From Halobaculum sp. CBA1158 (GTDB lineage Archaea; Halobacteriota; Halobacteria; Halobacteriales; Haloferacaceae), in the NCBI RefSeq assembly GCF_021431925.1, contig NZ_CP090371.1:558001-622000 (forward strand): a stretch of 64,000 bases of DNA, read 5' to 3'. The notes under the pieces are model-generated. The model did no database searches. It was given only the letters and a program-made list of their open reading frames with translations, and was not told the DNA's origin. Every line of letters begins with the position of its first letter. Position 1 is the first letter of the stretch. Of this stretch, positions 42,089 through 51,666 are shown piece after piece. The position numbers and the translations under genes were made by a program.

Positions 42089-42160
42089 CGGTCACTCAGT
42101 CACACAGTTGGTCGGTCACACAGTTGCTCGGTCACTCAGTTGCTCGGTCACTCGGTGCCG
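42089..42160. repeat. Tandem 16-bp direct repeats
   Basis: Units of CGGTCAC(T/A)CAGTTGCT repeat at 42113, 42129 and, less perfectly, 42145, after a longer related copy at 42089. They run into the last codons of the zinc-ribbon gene at 42148, so its C-terminal codons may come from the repeat. Confidence 0.6.
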
Positions 42161-42357
42161 TCGAGTCGAAACACCCGTCGATCGGTCGCCCCGCATCGGG
42201 GGCAGACGTGGCGATACACGAGACGGCGACTGCGGAACGTCGTCGCCCACTCGCCCCCCTCGTCGGTGTGCCCGCACTCCAGACACGTCGGCGTCTCGCG
42301 CAGTCGCTCGCGGTAGCGGTCCAGCGCGGTCATTCCGCCCGGGCGGCGAACCGACAT
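42148..42357 (-). CDS. Zinc-ribbon micro-protein, 69 aa
   Basis: MSVRRPGGMTALDRYRERLR leads to CLECGHTDEGG and HVCPRCGATDRR, two Cys-x2-Cys knuckles forming one zinc ribbon. The stop lies in a tandem repeat. CACATGGTAACACATG on the coding strand contains the start codon. Function is unknown; DNA or RNA contact is possible. Confidence 0.65.
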   Translation of the reverse strand: MSVRRPGGMTALDRYRERLRETPTCLECGHTDEGGEWATTFRSRRLVYRHVCPRCGATDRRVFRLDGTE

Positions 42358-42446
42358 GTGTTACCATGTGACGTGATACCAAATGAGTGTTGCGCACGCT
42401 CTCGTCGGTCGGCAACCGGTGTCGCGACGAGACGCGAGAACGGGGG

Positions 42447-42707
42447 TTACGCCTCGTCGAACAGGCCGTCGACGGCGTCGCGGGCCGCGCGCGCGGCCTC
42501 GTCGGCCACGGCGTCGGCGTCCGCCTCGGCGTCCGCCGGCGGATTGACGTACACGTCCACGTCGAGGACGCCGTCCTCGAAGGCGACGGTCACGTCGAAG
42601 TCGCGGAGGTTCGACTGCTTGTACCGGTCGAGAACGACCCCCTCGGCGGCCTCGCTGGCTGCGCGGACGACCTCCTCGTCGGTCGGATCGGGGGCGTCGT
42701 CGGTCAC
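42447..42707 (-). CDS. DUF3194 family protein, 86 aa
   Basis: A small acidic protein starting MTDDAPDPTDEEVVRAASEA and containing NLRDFDVTVAFEDGVLDVDV, a DUF3194-type core. In archaea this family is regularly encoded beside prefoldin beta, as here (3 bp gap). Its role is not known; association suggests it works with protein folding or the neighbouring translation/transcription genes. Confidence 0.8.
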   Translation of the reverse strand: MTDDAPDPTDEEVVRAASEAAEGVVLDRYKQSNLRDFDVTVAFEDGVLDVDVYVNPPADAEADADAVADEAARAARDAVDGLFDEA

Positions 42708-42710
42708 GGC

Positions 42711-43112
42711 TTACGCGCCGCCGGCACCGGGGCCACCGGGGCCCATGCCCGCCGGACCGCCGCCCGCGCCGCCCTGCAGCATCTGCTGAAGCTCCTCCTG
42801 GAGCTCCTCGAACTGCTGTTGGACCTTCTCCTCCTGGGAGTCGAAGCGCTCGGCGCGCATCTCCAGGGTGTCGACCTTCTCGTCGAGGTCGTCGTAGGCG
42901 GTGTCGTAGTCGGTCTCGACGAGGATCTCGCCGACCTCGCGGTACATCGTCGCGTCCTCGTCGATGTCTTCCATCGCGTCCAGCGCGGCCTGCGCCTCCG
43001 TCAGCGACGACTGCGTGGACTGTTTCTGTTCGGCGAGCTGCTGGGCCTGCTCCTGCAGGTCCTGTAGCTCCTCGATCTTCTCTTGGGCTTCCGGCGGCAG
43101 ACTACCCTGCAT
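42711..43112 (-). CDS. pfdB: Prefoldin subunit beta, 133 aa
   Basis: [20 protein letters not shown] begins a long coiled coil, with two beta-hairpin strands ([20 protein letters not shown]) at the middle and a second coiled coil ([20 protein letters not shown]). A glycine-rich tail follows. This is the antiparallel coiled-coil prefoldin layout. It assembles with alpha subunits into a hexamer that hands unfolded proteins to the thermosome. ATG 43112 is chosen; the 13 upstream codons are in frame but not conserved in such proteins. Confidence 0.93.
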   Translation of the reverse strand: MQGSLPPEAQEKIEELQDLQEQAQQLAEQKQSTQSSLTEAQAALDAMEDIDEDATMYREVGEILVETDYDTAYDDLDEKVDTLEMRAERFDSQEEKVQQQFEELQEELQQMLQGGAGGGPAGMGPGGPGAGGA

Positions 43113-43182
43113 ATTCGGGTAGTCGGGCTTCGGGGTGAAAAGCCCGGTCATTGGGAGCGCGGTCGAGTGAAGCGAGCGAAGC

Positions 43183-43317
43183 GAGCGAACGAGACCGCGG
43201 AGGGACGGCGGCGAGGTCTTCGGGCCGAGCCGCCCACAGACAGACGCGAGGGCGAGCGAAGTGAGCGAACGAGACCGCGGAGGGACGGCGGCGAGGTCTT
43301 CGGGCCGAGCCGCCCAC
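43183..43317. repeat. 55-bp sequence duplicated at 80-bp spacing
   Basis: Positions 43183-43237 and 43263-43317 are identical (GAGCGAACGAGACCGCGGAG through GAGCCGCCCAC). Upstream GAGCGAAGCGAGCGAA-type simple repeats precede both. This lies in the 279-bp gap between prefoldin beta and pcc1 and may be a young tandem duplication. No gene is seen there. Confidence 0.75.
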
Positions 43318-43391
43318 GAACGGGAGCGGGACGCGAGCGTCGATGACGCTGCGAGAACGATGCGAAGGTGAGCGCGCGACCGTCGGCGACG

Positions 43392-43652
43392 CTACGAGTC
43401 GGCCGCCGCCGCGACCGTCTCGGCCGTCTCGACGAGTCGCGTCCAGGTGTTCACGCCCGCGCGGAGTGCGACGAGGTCGCGGGCGCGGACGGTCACCTCG
43501 ACGGCGTCGCCCTCGCGGGTCGCGTGCGCGGTCGATCGGTCGTCGTCGATGTCGCCGACCTCGACGCGGATCGCCTCGTGGACGGTTCGTGCGCGTCGCT
43601 GGTCGGGGTAGGGAAACGAGAGGACGGCGCGGTGGTCGTACGCGTCGGACAC
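43392..43652 (-). CDS. pcc1: KEOPS complex subunit Pcc1, 86 aa
   Basis: A small alpha/beta protein (SFPYPDQRRARTVHEAIRVE, STAHATREGDAVEVTVRARD, LVALRAGVNTWTRLVETAET) that matches Pcc1, the dimerising subunit of KEOPS. The complex makes the t6A base of ANN-decoding tRNAs. The gene sits 10 bp downstream of RNA polymerase subunit P and eL43 on the same strand, the conserved archaeal neighbourhood. Confidence 0.88.
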   Translation of the reverse strand: MSDAYDHRAVLSFPYPDQRRARTVHEAIRVEVGDIDDDRSTAHATREGDAVEVTVRARDLVALRAGVNTWTRLVETAETVAAAADS

Positions 43653-43662
43653 GCTGCCCGCG

Positions 43663-43797
43663 TCAGTTGACTTCGACCGTCTTCACGTCGGGTGCGCGCT
43701 CCTTGAGGAGCACGCGGTGCCCGCAGTAGGGACACCGCACGCCGCCGTACTCGTCGAGTTCGACATCGCGCTTACACCGGGAACACTTGTAGCTCAT
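43663..43797 (-). CDS. rpoP: DNA-directed RNA polymerase subunit P (Rpo12), 44 aa
   Basis: [20 protein letters not shown] and [20 protein letters not shown] hold two Cys-x2-Cys pairs, the zinc ribbon of archaeal Rpo12/RPB12. The length of 44 residues is normal. The start ATG is at 43797, 17 bp downstream of the eL43 stop. It is too short to be seen in a standard open-frame listing. Confidence 0.93.
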   Translation of the reverse strand: MSYKCSRCKRDVELDEYGGVRCPYCGHRVLLKERAPDVKTVEVN

Positions 43798-43814
43798 TGT
43801 GAGGGGGGCGGGAG

Positions 43815-44111
43815 TTACTCCTCGTCGCTGTCGTCGCCGTCGACCGATTCGTCCTCGAGCGCCTCGCCGATACTGCGTCGAACGGAGCGACCGCCGGGCG
43901 TCTCCGGGCGGTACGCGCCGCCGGTGAACGTCTCACCGGTCTCCTCGTTGACCCACACGCCGGTACCGATTCGCTTGACCGAGTCGCCGTCGACCGTCGC
44001 CGACTCCATCTCCTCTTCGATGTCGGAGACGCGCTTGCGGGAGACACGCCCGTATCGCGCGCCGAAGCGGCCGGCGCTGCCGACCTTTCGCGCCTTGCTC
44101 TGTTCAGCCAT
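43815..44111 (-). CDS. rpl37ae: Large-subunit ribosomal protein eL43 (L37Ae), zinc ribbon lost, 98 aa
   Basis: The protein keeps the eL43 N-terminus ([20 protein letters not shown]) and the conserved [18 protein letters not shown]. Between these the usual two Cys-x2-Cys knuckles are replaced by [20 protein letters not shown], with no cysteine anywhere in the protein. The C-terminal acidic tail is a halophilic feature. The genomic position beside rpoP supports the identification. Confidence 0.85.
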   Translation of the reverse strand: MAEQSKARKVGSAGRFGARYGRVSRKRVSDIEEEMESATVDGDSVKRIGTGVWVNEETGETFTGGAYRPETPGGRSVRRSIGEALEDESVDGDDSDEE

Positions 44112-44352
44112 ATACGAGCCGATTCGCCGCTCGGCGTCAAAAACCCCGCGAATTACGCCCGCGTTCGGAGTCGACTCGGCGTGGTCTCGGCGCGACTCCG
44201 AGGTGATCCCGGTTCGGTCCCGGGACGATGCGGCGCTGCCGTCGCGTGTCGTCCCCGTGGGAGCGACCGATCGAACGACCGCCGGGCCGCGGTCACACGC
44301 CGGGCACAGGTTTATTTTCGTGGGTTTCAGCTAGGTGGTACGGTACCCCCGA

Positions 44353-44841
44353 ATGCTCATCGCAGAATTTCACCTCTCGACGCCGGTCCTCCGCGACGCG
44401 CTCGCGAGCGCGCCGGAGGTGACGGCCGACCTGGAGCGGACGGTCGACGGCGACCGAACTCGCCTGGAGTTCTTCGCCCGCGGCGACGACCTCACGCGCT
44501 TCGAGGACGCCCTCTCGAACGACGCCTCCGTCGACGACGTTCGCGTGCTCGGCGAGGGCCCGGACTTTCGGTTCTACCGGGCGACGCTGGCCCGCGAGGC
44601 CCACGAGCGGACCACCCATCACGTGTTCGGCGACACAGGGGCTCGCCCGGTGAGCGCGCAGGGCGACCACACCGGCTGGAGCTTCCGCGTCCAGTTCCCC
44701 GACAGGGAGTCGCTGGCGACCTACCGCGACACCTGCCGCGAGCGCGACGTGTCGTTCACGCTCACCTCGCTGTACGAGCGCACCGACCCGCACGGCGAGC
44801 GTGACGACCACGGTCTCGCCGGCGACCAGGGCGCGGTCTGA
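44353..44841 (+). CDS. BAT-type N-terminal domain protein lacking the HTH, 162 aa
   Basis: MLIAEFHLSTPVLRDALASA starts the bacterio-opsin activator (BAT-like) sensor domain. It ends LTSLYERTDPHGERDDHGLAGDQGAV-type sequence, the place where family members normally continue into a HTH_10 domain of about 55 residues. Here a stop follows (44839-44841) and the convergent DUF2103 gene occupies the space. A TATA-like GTTTATTTTCG lies 40 bp upstream. It could still act as a partner that modulates full-length BAT-type regulators. Confidence 0.75.
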   Translation: MLIAEFHLSTPVLRDALASAPEVTADLERTVDGDRTRLEFFARGDDLTRFEDALSNDASVDDVRVLGEGPDFRFYRATLAREAHERTTHHVFGDTGARPVSAQGDHTGWSFRVQFPDRESLATYRDTCRERDVSFTLTSLYERTDPHGERDDHGLAGDQGAV

Positions 44842-44850
44842 CGCCCGGCG

Positions 44851-45618
44851 CTAGTCGTTCCTCTCCCCGAACCCCGCGTCGACGAGCACCTCGTTGAGGT
44901 CGGCGCGAACCCGTTCGCCCGTCTCGCGGTCCCCGGCCGTCGTGACGACGCGGTTCTCCTGCACGCTGGAGCCGTCGCGCAGGAGGAGTCGGACGTTGCC
45001 GTGTTCGTCGGCGCGAGTCACCTTCGCCCGCAGGCCCGTTCGCGACCCCGACCCGCCGGCGTCGATGGGCCCCGGAATGACCTTCTTGACGTTCGGGTGC
45101 CCGGCGGCCGCGAGGATCGCCTTCATGCCCGTGCGCTCGCCGATGAGCGTCGAGTGCGACCCGCCGATCTTCGCCTCCGCGGGCGCGTCGACCACCTCCA
45201 GGGCCGACTCGCCCCGGCGCGCCAGCACGGCCCCCACGGGGTCGTCGTCGGGGACGCGGTAGAACTCGTAGTGGAGTTGCGCGCGCGCCTCCCGTAAGGG
45301 AGGGCGCTCGCCGGCGGCGTACACCGTCTCGGGGCGCTTGCGCCGCACCTCGTCGGCGACGCGCCCGGCGAAGTTGCGCAGTTGGACCTGCGCGGTGCGC
45401 TCGCCGTCGTCGGGGACCGTCGTGATCGTCGTCTCGCCGAGCACCAGCGACTCGGGGTCGAAATCGTCGGAGGGGTGCTCGGGCTCGAAGCCGATCATCG
45501 TCAGCGTCGCGCGATCGGTCCCGAAGTCGACCACGACGCTCTCGCAGTTGGCGGTCTCACAGGAGAGACAGTAATCGCCGGGCCTCCTGAGGGGCGAGCC
45601 ACACCGCCGACAGTTCAT
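44851..45618 (-). CDS. DUF2103 zinc-ribbon protein, 255 aa
   Basis: N-terminal zinc ribbon CRRCGSPLRRPGDYCLSCET is followed by a beta-rich segment. The DUF2103-type core reads AKIGGSHSTLIGERTGMKAI, then LAAAGHPNVKKVIPGPIDAG and KVTRADEHGNVRLLLRDGSS. This family is a predicted metal-binding protein of unknown function present across haloarchaea. ATG 45618 is the natural start. Confidence 0.8.
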   Translation of the reverse strand: MNCRRCGSPLRRPGDYCLSCETANCESVVVDFGTDRATLTMIGFEPEHPSDDFDPESLVLGETTITTVPDDGERTAQVQLRNFAGRVADEVRRKRPETVYAAGERPPLREARAQLHYEFYRVPDDDPVGAVLARRGESALEVVDAPAEAKIGGSHSTLIGERTGMKAILAAAGHPNVKKVIPGPIDAGGSGSRTGLRAKVTRADEHGNVRLLLRDGSSVQENRVVTTAGDRETGERVRADLNEVLVDAGFGERND

Positions 45619-45722
45619 TACCGCTACGAGGCGCGGCGCGTGGATAAGCCCGTTCGTTCGGCGGTCGGAGTCGACCGCGGCGGATCAGTACCCTTTCTCT
45701 CCCTGAGTACGAACGCGATCCA

Positions 45723-46478
45723 ATGAGCGACCGGGACGCCGTGGTTCGGATCGACCCGCACGTCCACTCGGAGGGCTCCTACGACGGCCACGAACCCGTC
45801 GAACTCGTGCTCGAACACGCGGCCGACATCGGACTCGACGGCGTCGTCGTGACCGACCACGACGCGATCGAGGAGTCACTTCGGGCGGCGGCGATCGCCG
45901 ACGAGTACGGCCTCGTCGGGGTGCCGGGGGTCGAGGTGTCGACCGCGGTCGGCCACCTGCTGGCGATCGGCGTCACGGAGTGCCCGCCGCGCGGACGGCC
46001 GTTCGACGAGACGGTCGAGCGGATCCGCGAGGACGGCGGAGTCGCGGTGGTCCCCCACCCGTTCCAGCGCAGTCGACACGGCGTCCGCAAGCGTCGCATC
46101 GGCGACTGCGACGGGATCGAGGTGTACAACTCGATGGTGTTCACGGGGTATCGAAACCGCAGAGCGCGGACGTTCGCCGCCCGACTCGACCACCCGATGC
46201 TCGGTGCAAGCGACGCCCACTCCATCCGCCACGTCGGACGGGCGTACACGGAGATCACGCTCCCGTCCGTCGATCCGGAGACGCCCGCGTCGGCGATCGA
46301 CGCCTCGACGGTCGTGGAGGCGGTCCGCGCCGGCGACACGGACCTCCGGGGGAGACGGACCCCGATCCACCGAAGCGCTCGGCAGTACGCGAGGGGATCG
46401 CTCCGGAAGGCGACGTACCACCTGACGGCCGCGCTCCCGTACGTGAGTCCCCGGCCGGCGTCGATGCAGAACAGCTGA
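45723..46478 (+). CDS. PHP domain phosphoesterase, 251 aa
   Basis: Metal-binding residues of the PHP fold are seen as DPHVHSEGSYDGHEP (motif I), VVTDHDAI (motif II), VPGVEVSTAVGHLLA (Glu/His) and the late LGASDAHSIRHVG. Motif VVPHPFQRSRHGV supplies another His. It likely hydrolyses a phosphoester in the cytoplasm, for example a nucleotide derivative; substrate unknown. Stop is followed by convergent FNT gene. Confidence 0.85.
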   Translation: MSDRDAVVRIDPHVHSEGSYDGHEPVELVLEHAADIGLDGVVVTDHDAIEESLRAAAIADEYGLVGVPGVEVSTAVGHLLAIGVTECPPRGRPFDETVERIREDGGVAVVPHPFQRSRHGVRKRRIGDCDGIEVYNSMVFTGYRNRRARTFAARLDHPMLGASDAHSIRHVGRAYTEITLPSVDPETPASAIDASTVVEAVRAGDTDLRGRRTPIHRSARQYARGSLRKATYHLTAALPYVSPRPASMQNS

Positions 46479-46524
46479 GTCGGTCGCCCTCCCCGACCGT
46501 GACGGACCCGTTCGGTTCGCTCCG

Positions 46525-47358
46525 TCAGTCGGCCCCGCGAACGACGTGCCCGTACTTCAGCAGCGCGACGAAGATCCCCCCACCGAGAACGTTCCCGACC
46601 GTCGCCAGGACGAGGAACACGAGGTAGTCGACTGGAGAGATCATCGGCGACGTGAACAGCCCGAACAGCACCTCCACGTTGCCCGCGATCGAGTGGGGGA
46701 GATGGAGGATCCCGATCGTCCCGGTGACGATCAGGATGATGAGCAGCCGACTCACCGTCTCCTGTGCCGCCGTGATCAGCCACGCCAGCAGCCCCATCAA
46801 CCACCCCGCGAAGACCCCGGCGATGAGGAGCCACTGGAGGTCGTGAGAGACCAGTTTGAGCGCGATCGCCTCGAACGCCTCCGGCGAGACGACGCCGAGG
46901 CCCGGCATCAACTGGACAGCCAGCAGCGTGAACAGCAATCCACCGACGATGTTTCCGAGGTACACCAGTCCCCACAGCCGGAGCAACTGCCGAACCGACG
47001 CCTGCCCGTCGAGGACGGGGATCACCGCCAACGTGGTGTGTTCGGTGAACAGTTCCGACCGGCCCAGAATGACGAGCATGAAGCCGACTGAGTAGACGCT
47101 CGCCACCAGCAGTTCCGTCGTGAGGTCGCCGAATCCACCCGGGGAGAGCGTGAGTACCACCCCCATCAGCAGCGGGCCGAACCCGATGTCGAGCCCCGCG
47201 GAGAGTCCCGAGAGCAACAGCCCGAACCGCTCGCGGTTCATCTCGTGGACGCCGCTCTCGATCAGCGACTCGAGGACGTTTCGCGTCGGCTTCTGTGCCG
47301 TCGTGTCGGTCGATTCGGTGTCTGGGGTGCTCACTAAGGGGACGCCTCGCTGTGTCAT
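46525..47358 (-). CDS. Formate/nitrite transporter (FNT) family channel, 277 aa
   Basis: Six hydrophobic helices with the FNT pattern: MNRERFGLLLSGLSAGLDIG, ELFTEHTTLAVIPVLDG (FTEN/H loop) and LHLPHSIAGNVEVLFGLF with the conserved His region. It forms a pentameric channel for formate, nitrite or hydrosulfide; the specific anion cannot be read from sequence. The N-terminal 30 residues are acidic. An internal GTG start at 47331 would remove the nine residues before VSTPDTES. Confidence 0.88.
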   Translation of the reverse strand: MTQRGVPLVSTPDTESTDTTAQKPTRNVLESLIESGVHEMNRERFGLLLSGLSAGLDIGFGPLLMGVVLTLSPGGFGDLTTELLVASVYSVGFMLVILGRSELFTEHTTLAVIPVLDGQASVRQLLRLWGLVYLGNIVGGLLFTLLAVQLMPGLGVVSPEAFEAIALKLVSHDLQWLLIAGVFAGWLMGLLAWLITAAQETVSRLLIILIVTGTIGILHLPHSIAGNVEVLFGLFTSPMISPVDYLVFLVLATVGNVLGGGIFVALLKYGHVVRGAD

Positions 47359-47505
47359 TGCGGTGGCCGGTATCTAAACCCTTCAACAGACACACGCGGA
47401 TCGGAACGGGGTCGCGGAGCGCGGAGCGATTCCGGCTCGCGAACGGCGAACGGGAGAGACGTCCGGTCGAGGCCCGCCGATCCGGCGGTCCGCGTCGCCG
47501 GAGCG

Positions 47506-48921
47506 TTACAGCCGCTCCGGATCACACTTCAGATACTCCCGCAGCAACGCCGTCGCGTACGAGCCCGACGGCAGCGCGAACTCGAACACGGGGTCACCCT
47601 CCTCCTCGGAGACCGTCAGATCGGTCGGGAGCACCACGGCCCGGCGGGTGCCGCTGGAGGCGAACTCGCCGGGCAGTTCGAAGTCGCCCGGTTCGACATC
47701 CAGCTCCCGCAGGACCTCGCGTTCGATCTCGCCCGGCTCGCCCTCCCCGAGTTCCGTCTCGGTTCCCACGAGCGGCGCGGTGACGAACGCCCGTCCGCGC
47801 TCGCAATGGCGCGCGAGCGTGTCGACGCGGCCCTCGGTCGCACGCTGGAGGCGGTCCATGTCGGGCTTCGGGAACGCCGTGTCGCGCTCGAGGAACGCGA
47901 CCACGTCGCCCTCGACCGGACGGGTGAACGGGAGGCCGCGACGGAGGCGCTCGGAGAGGATCCGGTTGAACACGTACGACTGCGCGGCGTTGACGAACAG
48001 CCGCTGGAGGTTCGACGGCACGGCCTCCAGCGCATCGCGCCAGTCGGCTCCCTCCTCGAGTCGGTGAAGCATCGAGCGCTCGTAGCGCAGGCGGCCCGGC
48101 ATCGCGTCGAGGGCGACCGACCAGTTCGGGTCGTCGCCGTCGGCCTGGTCTTCCACCACCTCGCGGGCACGTTGGGAGTCCTCGGGCTCGGTGTCGTAGG
48201 GGTTCCCGCAGTACGCCAGCACAGCGCCGCGCCAGTCGCCGCGGACGGCCGCGAGCCCGACCTCGTGGGTGATCGGTCGATGGCTCCCGAAGCGCTGGTG
48301 GCCGAACCAGTTCGGAACCGCGCAGGCGACGGGGTCGGCGTCGCCGGCGGCGTCGCCCGCGCGGTCGTCGTCCGTGTCGTCGCCGTCGTCGCTGTCGTCG
48401 TCCGCAGAGCCGGCCGGCTCGGTCGCGTCGGCGTCGGCGAACGACCGGAGGTCGCGGGTGATCGGTGCCGGGTCCCCCTCTGTTTCGCGCACCCGGATCG
48501 CGAACTCGTTGCCGGCCAGGTCGCCGAACTCGAGCGCGCGGCCCGTCCTGCCGAGCACCTCGACGTCCGCGCCGTCGAGGTCCGGGATCGCCTCGGGGTC
48601 GGCGTCGCGGACCGTGAACAGTTGGGTCGTGACGGCGTGTTTGTCCTTGGTGCCGGCCCACGAGACGCGCTCGCGACTCGCACCCATCGCGTCCGACAGC
48701 GCGCTCGCGAAGTCGTTGGTGTCCCAGCGGCGCAGGGTGGCCCGCAGGAGGAGATGGGGGTACGAGCCCCGGTCCGAATCGAGCGGCTCGGGGTCCATGC
48801 GCTCGCGCTCGCGGACCCGGAAGTCCTCGGGCGCGACGCGGAGGCGGCCGCCGATCCCGTCGGCGTCGCTGACGTAGAAGTCGACGCCGGTGGCGCGCTC
48901 GCGGGGGTGGGCCTCCCGCAT
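47506..48921 (-). CDS. truD: tRNA pseudouridine(13) synthase TruD, 471 aa
   Basis: The catalytic region reads [17 protein letters not shown], with the TruD Asp in GTKDK. The NWFGHQRFG motif and [17 protein letters not shown] confirm the family. A highly acidic insertion ([17 protein letters not shown]) at about 167-185 is a halophilic loop. Start ATG 48921 overlaps the Pth2 stop by one base, so the two form an operon. It modifies U13 in tRNAs. Confidence 0.93.
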   Translation of the reverse strand: MREAHPRERATGVDFYVSDADGIGGRLRVAPEDFRVRERERMDPEPLDSDRGSYPHLLLRATLRRWDTNDFASALSDAMGASRERVSWAGTKDKHAVTTQLFTVRDADPEAIPDLDGADVEVLGRTGRALEFGDLAGNEFAIRVRETEGDPAPITRDLRSFADADATEPAGSADDDSDDGDDTDDDRAGDAAGDADPVACAVPNWFGHQRFGSHRPITHEVGLAAVRGDWRGAVLAYCGNPYDTEPEDSQRAREVVEDQADGDDPNWSVALDAMPGRLRYERSMLHRLEEGADWRDALEAVPSNLQRLFVNAAQSYVFNRILSERLRRGLPFTRPVEGDVVAFLERDTAFPKPDMDRLQRATEGRVDTLARHCERGRAFVTAPLVGTETELGEGEPGEIEREVLRELDVEPGDFELPGEFASSGTRRAVVLPTDLTVSEEEGDPVFEFALPSGSYATALLREYLKCDPERL

Positions 48922-49259
48922 CAGTACAGCGAGAGGTCGCCGGTCACCTTGTCGACGATCGACTCCTCGCCCGGTCCCACAGCGAGCGTCGTGACGGTTC
49001 CGGAGTCGAGTTGCGTGTGGCCGGCGTCGCGGATGACCGCGTTCGGGAGCCCCTCGCGCTCGGCGCGGTCGGCCAGCTCGAAGATCTGCGACTCGCCCGC
49101 GGCCTTGAGGACGACCTTCTTCTGGCCCTCGCCCTTCCAGGCCCGTCGCGCCTTCGCGCCGGTGTCCTCGTACGCCGACAGCGACGCGTGCGCGACCTGC
49201 GCGGCCAGCTTCCCCGTCCCCATCCCGAGGTCGGTGCGGACGACGATGGCCTGTTTCAT
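48921..49259 (-). CDS. pth2: Peptidyl-tRNA hydrolase Pth2, 112 aa
   Basis: [40 protein letters not shown] and [18 protein letters not shown]-type ending ([10 protein letters not shown], then [20 protein letters not shown]) are diagnostic of Pth2. It frees tRNA from peptidyl-tRNAs that fall off ribosomes. ATG 49259 is the standard start; another ATG at 49265 adds two residues. Tight coupling to truD is typical in haloarchaea. Confidence 0.95.
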   Translation of the reverse strand: MKQAIVVRTDLGMGTGKLAAQVAHASLSAYEDTGAKARRAWKGEGQKKVVLKAAGESQIFELADRAEREGLPNAVIRDAGHTQLDSGTVTTLAVGPGEESIVDKVTGDLSLY

Positions 49260-49397
49260 GCTCATACGTCGCGGTCGGCGGGGACCGCGGAAAGCGCTTC
49301 GGGAGCGACCCGGGCGGGGTCGCGACCGCCGGGGGCCGTCGCCGCGGCGACGACGCCGAGGAAAAAGCACTTGTCGCCGCCGCGACAGCGCCCGGAC

Positions 49398-50114
49398 ATG
49401 GACGGTCCCCGCACGCCCCTCCTCCGACCGAGTCGCTACTTCGCCGCACACGACGGCTCGCCGCCGCTGGCCCACGCCGTCGCGGCCGTCGCCGTCGTGA
49501 CGGTCGCCACCGCCGGCGGGCTGGCGGTGTTCCTCGGCGAGTTCGCCGCCGCCCTCGACGTGTCGATCACGGTCGACAACCCCTCGTATCCGGGCGACGC
49601 CTTCTGCGAGAACTCCGCGTTCGACGACACCCCGACAGGGTGCGGCGAGCCCGAGACGGTCGAGCGGAACCTCGGCGCGCTCGTCGCCGAGGAGCTGTCG
49701 TGGCTCCCGCCCGCCGCCGTCGCCCTCGTGCCCCTGTTCTGGGTCGTGCAGTCCGGAATCCTCCACGCCGCGAGCGCGGTCGCCGGCGGCGACGGGCCGT
49801 TCGGGGACACGCTGGCGGTCGTCGGGTGGGCGATGCTCCCGAGCCTGGTCCGACTGGTCGGGATCGGGGCGTTCGTGATCCACCGGCTCCGGACGACGAC
49901 GCTGCCCGGCGACCCCGAGGGCGCGCTCGCGGCCCTGGAGGCCGCGCTCGCGGGGACGGAGGCGATGGGGCTGCTCGCGGCCGTCGCCGTCGCGGTGTGG
50001 GGCGGCGTGATCCGGACGTACGGGCTCGCCGAGGCGCGCGACCACACGCTCGCGGAGGCGGCCGGGATCGTCGTGACGCTCACCGTCGTCGGCCTATTCT
50101 TCGAGCTGTTGTGA
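49398..50114 (+). CDS. YIP1-like membrane protein, 238 aa
   Basis: ATG 49398 yields [20 protein letters not shown], then several hydrophobic helices (about five), including [20 protein letters not shown] and [20 protein letters not shown]. The sequence [20 protein letters not shown] resembles YIP1 family proteins. Function is unknown. Two cysteines in the extracellular loop ([14 protein letters not shown]) could be linked. Confidence 0.7.
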   Translation: MDGPRTPLLRPSRYFAAHDGSPPLAHAVAAVAVVTVATAGGLAVFLGEFAAALDVSITVDNPSYPGDAFCENSAFDDTPTGCGEPETVERNLGALVAEELSWLPPAAVALVPLFWVVQSGILHAASAVAGGDGPFGDTLAVVGWAMLPSLVRLVGIGAFVIHRLRTTTLPGDPEGALAALEAALAGTEAMGLLAAVAVAVWGGVIRTYGLAEARDHTLAEAAGIVVTLTVVGLFFELL

Positions 50115-50246
50115 CGGATCGAAGACCGGTCTCACCGCGACCGCGAGGGTCCGACGGGACCCAGACCGGCGACAGCGACCCCTCGTTATCTGTCCTGTAA
50201 ATCGGGACGCCGATCTTAAGAGAGGGAGTTCGGAACGGGGAGGTGC

Positions 50247-51587
50247 ATGAGCGAGGGAGGGGGAATCTCCGTTCTGCACGTCGACGACGAGTCGGCGTTC
50301 GCCGAGCTGACCGCGGAGTTCCTCGAGCGGGAGGACGACCGGATCGCCGTCGAGACCGCGACGAGCGCCGAGGCGGGACTCGACGCGCTCGCCGACGGCG
50401 ACGTCGACTGCGTCGTCTCCGACTACGACATGCCGGGGCGAGACGGGATCGAGTTCCTCGAGGCCGTTCGTGAGGAGTATCCCGATCTCCCGTTCATCCT
50501 GTTCACCGGCAAGGGGAGCGAGGAGGTCGCCAGCGAGGCCATCTCGGCCGGCGCGACCGATTACCTCCGGAAGCAGTCGAGCACCAGCCAGTACACGGTC
50601 CTCGCGAATCGACTCGCGAACGCGGTCGAACAGTACCGGGCTCACCTCGAACGCCAGCGTCGTCGCGAGCGGCAGAATCGGCAGGGGGACGCGCTGCTGG
50701 AACTGACGACCGACGACGCCGTGACCGGCGGCGACTTCGAGGCGGCGCTCGAACGGATCGCCGAGACCGCCGCCGCGGTCCTCGAGGTCCCCCGAGTCAA
50801 CGTCTGGCTGTTCGACGACGGCCACGACACGCTCCGGTGCGTGGAGGACTTCGACCGGTCCTCCGGCACCCACCAGAGCGGGATGACGCTCGAGGCCGGG
50901 GAGTACCCCGCGTACCTCGAGGCGCTCGAATCCAGCCGATCGATCGTCGCCGACGATCCCCTCGAGGACCCCCGGACGGCGGGACTCGAGGACTACCTCG
51001 TCGAACACGACGTCGGATCGCTGCTGGACGCGACGATCCGGTCCGGGGGTGACGTGCTCGGCGTAGTCTGTCACGAACACGTCGGCGGCCCCCGCCGGTG
51101 GACCGACGACGAGGTGGAGTTCGCAAGCGACATCGCCGAGCTCGTTCACAGGGCACACCGGAACCGCGAACGCACCGAACGCACGGCGGAGCTCGAGCGG
51201 ACGCGGGCGCGGTTCCGCGCGCTGACCGACAACACGACCCACGCGATCGTGACGATAGACGACGAGAGCACCGTCCGGTACGCCAACGACGCCGTCGAGG
51301 ACATCCTGGGGTACGCGCCCGAGGAACTCGTCGGCGACTCGCTGGAGCGGATCGTCCCCGATCGGCTCCGCGAACCTCACCGGGAAGGGCTCGCTCGGTA
51401 CCTCCAGACGGGCGCTAAAGGGGTGGACTGGGACTGGGTCGAACTCCCGGGACTCCACAGAGACGGCCACGAGGTGCGGCTGGGGATCTCCTTCGGCGAG
51501 ACTACCGTCGACGGCGAACCGCGGTTCACCGCAGTCGTCCGCGACATCAGCGATCGCACCGAAGACGCGCGGGATCCCGATCGCTGA
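50247..51587 (+). CDS. Response-regulator/sensor protein, REC-GAF-PAS, 446 aa
   Basis: Residues 8-125 are a receiver domain: VLHVDDES (acidic pocket), SDYDMPG with the phospho-accepting Asp (about residue 59), a Thr in FTGKGSEE and Lys in LRKQSS. A GAF domain follows (about 155-310, [20 protein letters not shown]), then a coiled linker and a PAS domain ([20 protein letters not shown] to [16 protein letters not shown]). No histidine kinase or output DNA-binding domain is present. It may be a signal relay to a separate kinase, common in haloarchaea. Confidence 0.85.
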   Translation: MSEGGGISVLHVDDESAFAELTAEFLEREDDRIAVETATSAEAGLDALADGDVDCVVSDYDMPGRDGIEFLEAVREEYPDLPFILFTGKGSEEVASEAISAGATDYLRKQSSTSQYTVLANRLANAVEQYRAHLERQRRRERQNRQGDALLELTTDDAVTGGDFEAALERIAETAAAVLEVPRVNVWLFDDGHDTLRCVEDFDRSSGTHQSGMTLEAGEYPAYLEALESSRSIVADDPLEDPRTAGLEDYLVEHDVGSLLDATIRSGGDVLGVVCHEHVGGPRRWTDDEVEFASDIAELVHRAHRNRERTERTAELERTRARFRALTDNTTHAIVTIDDESTVRYANDAVEDILGYAPEELVGDSLERIVPDRLREPHREGLARYLQTGAKGVDWDWVELPGLHRDGHEVRLGISFGETTVDGEPRFTAVVRDISDRTEDARDPDR

Positions 51588-51666
51588 CGGGGACGAACGG
51601 GGACAGACGGGAGCGACGCGCCCCCGATGCGGGAGCTTTACGCCCGCGGCGGTCGCCTCTCCGGTA

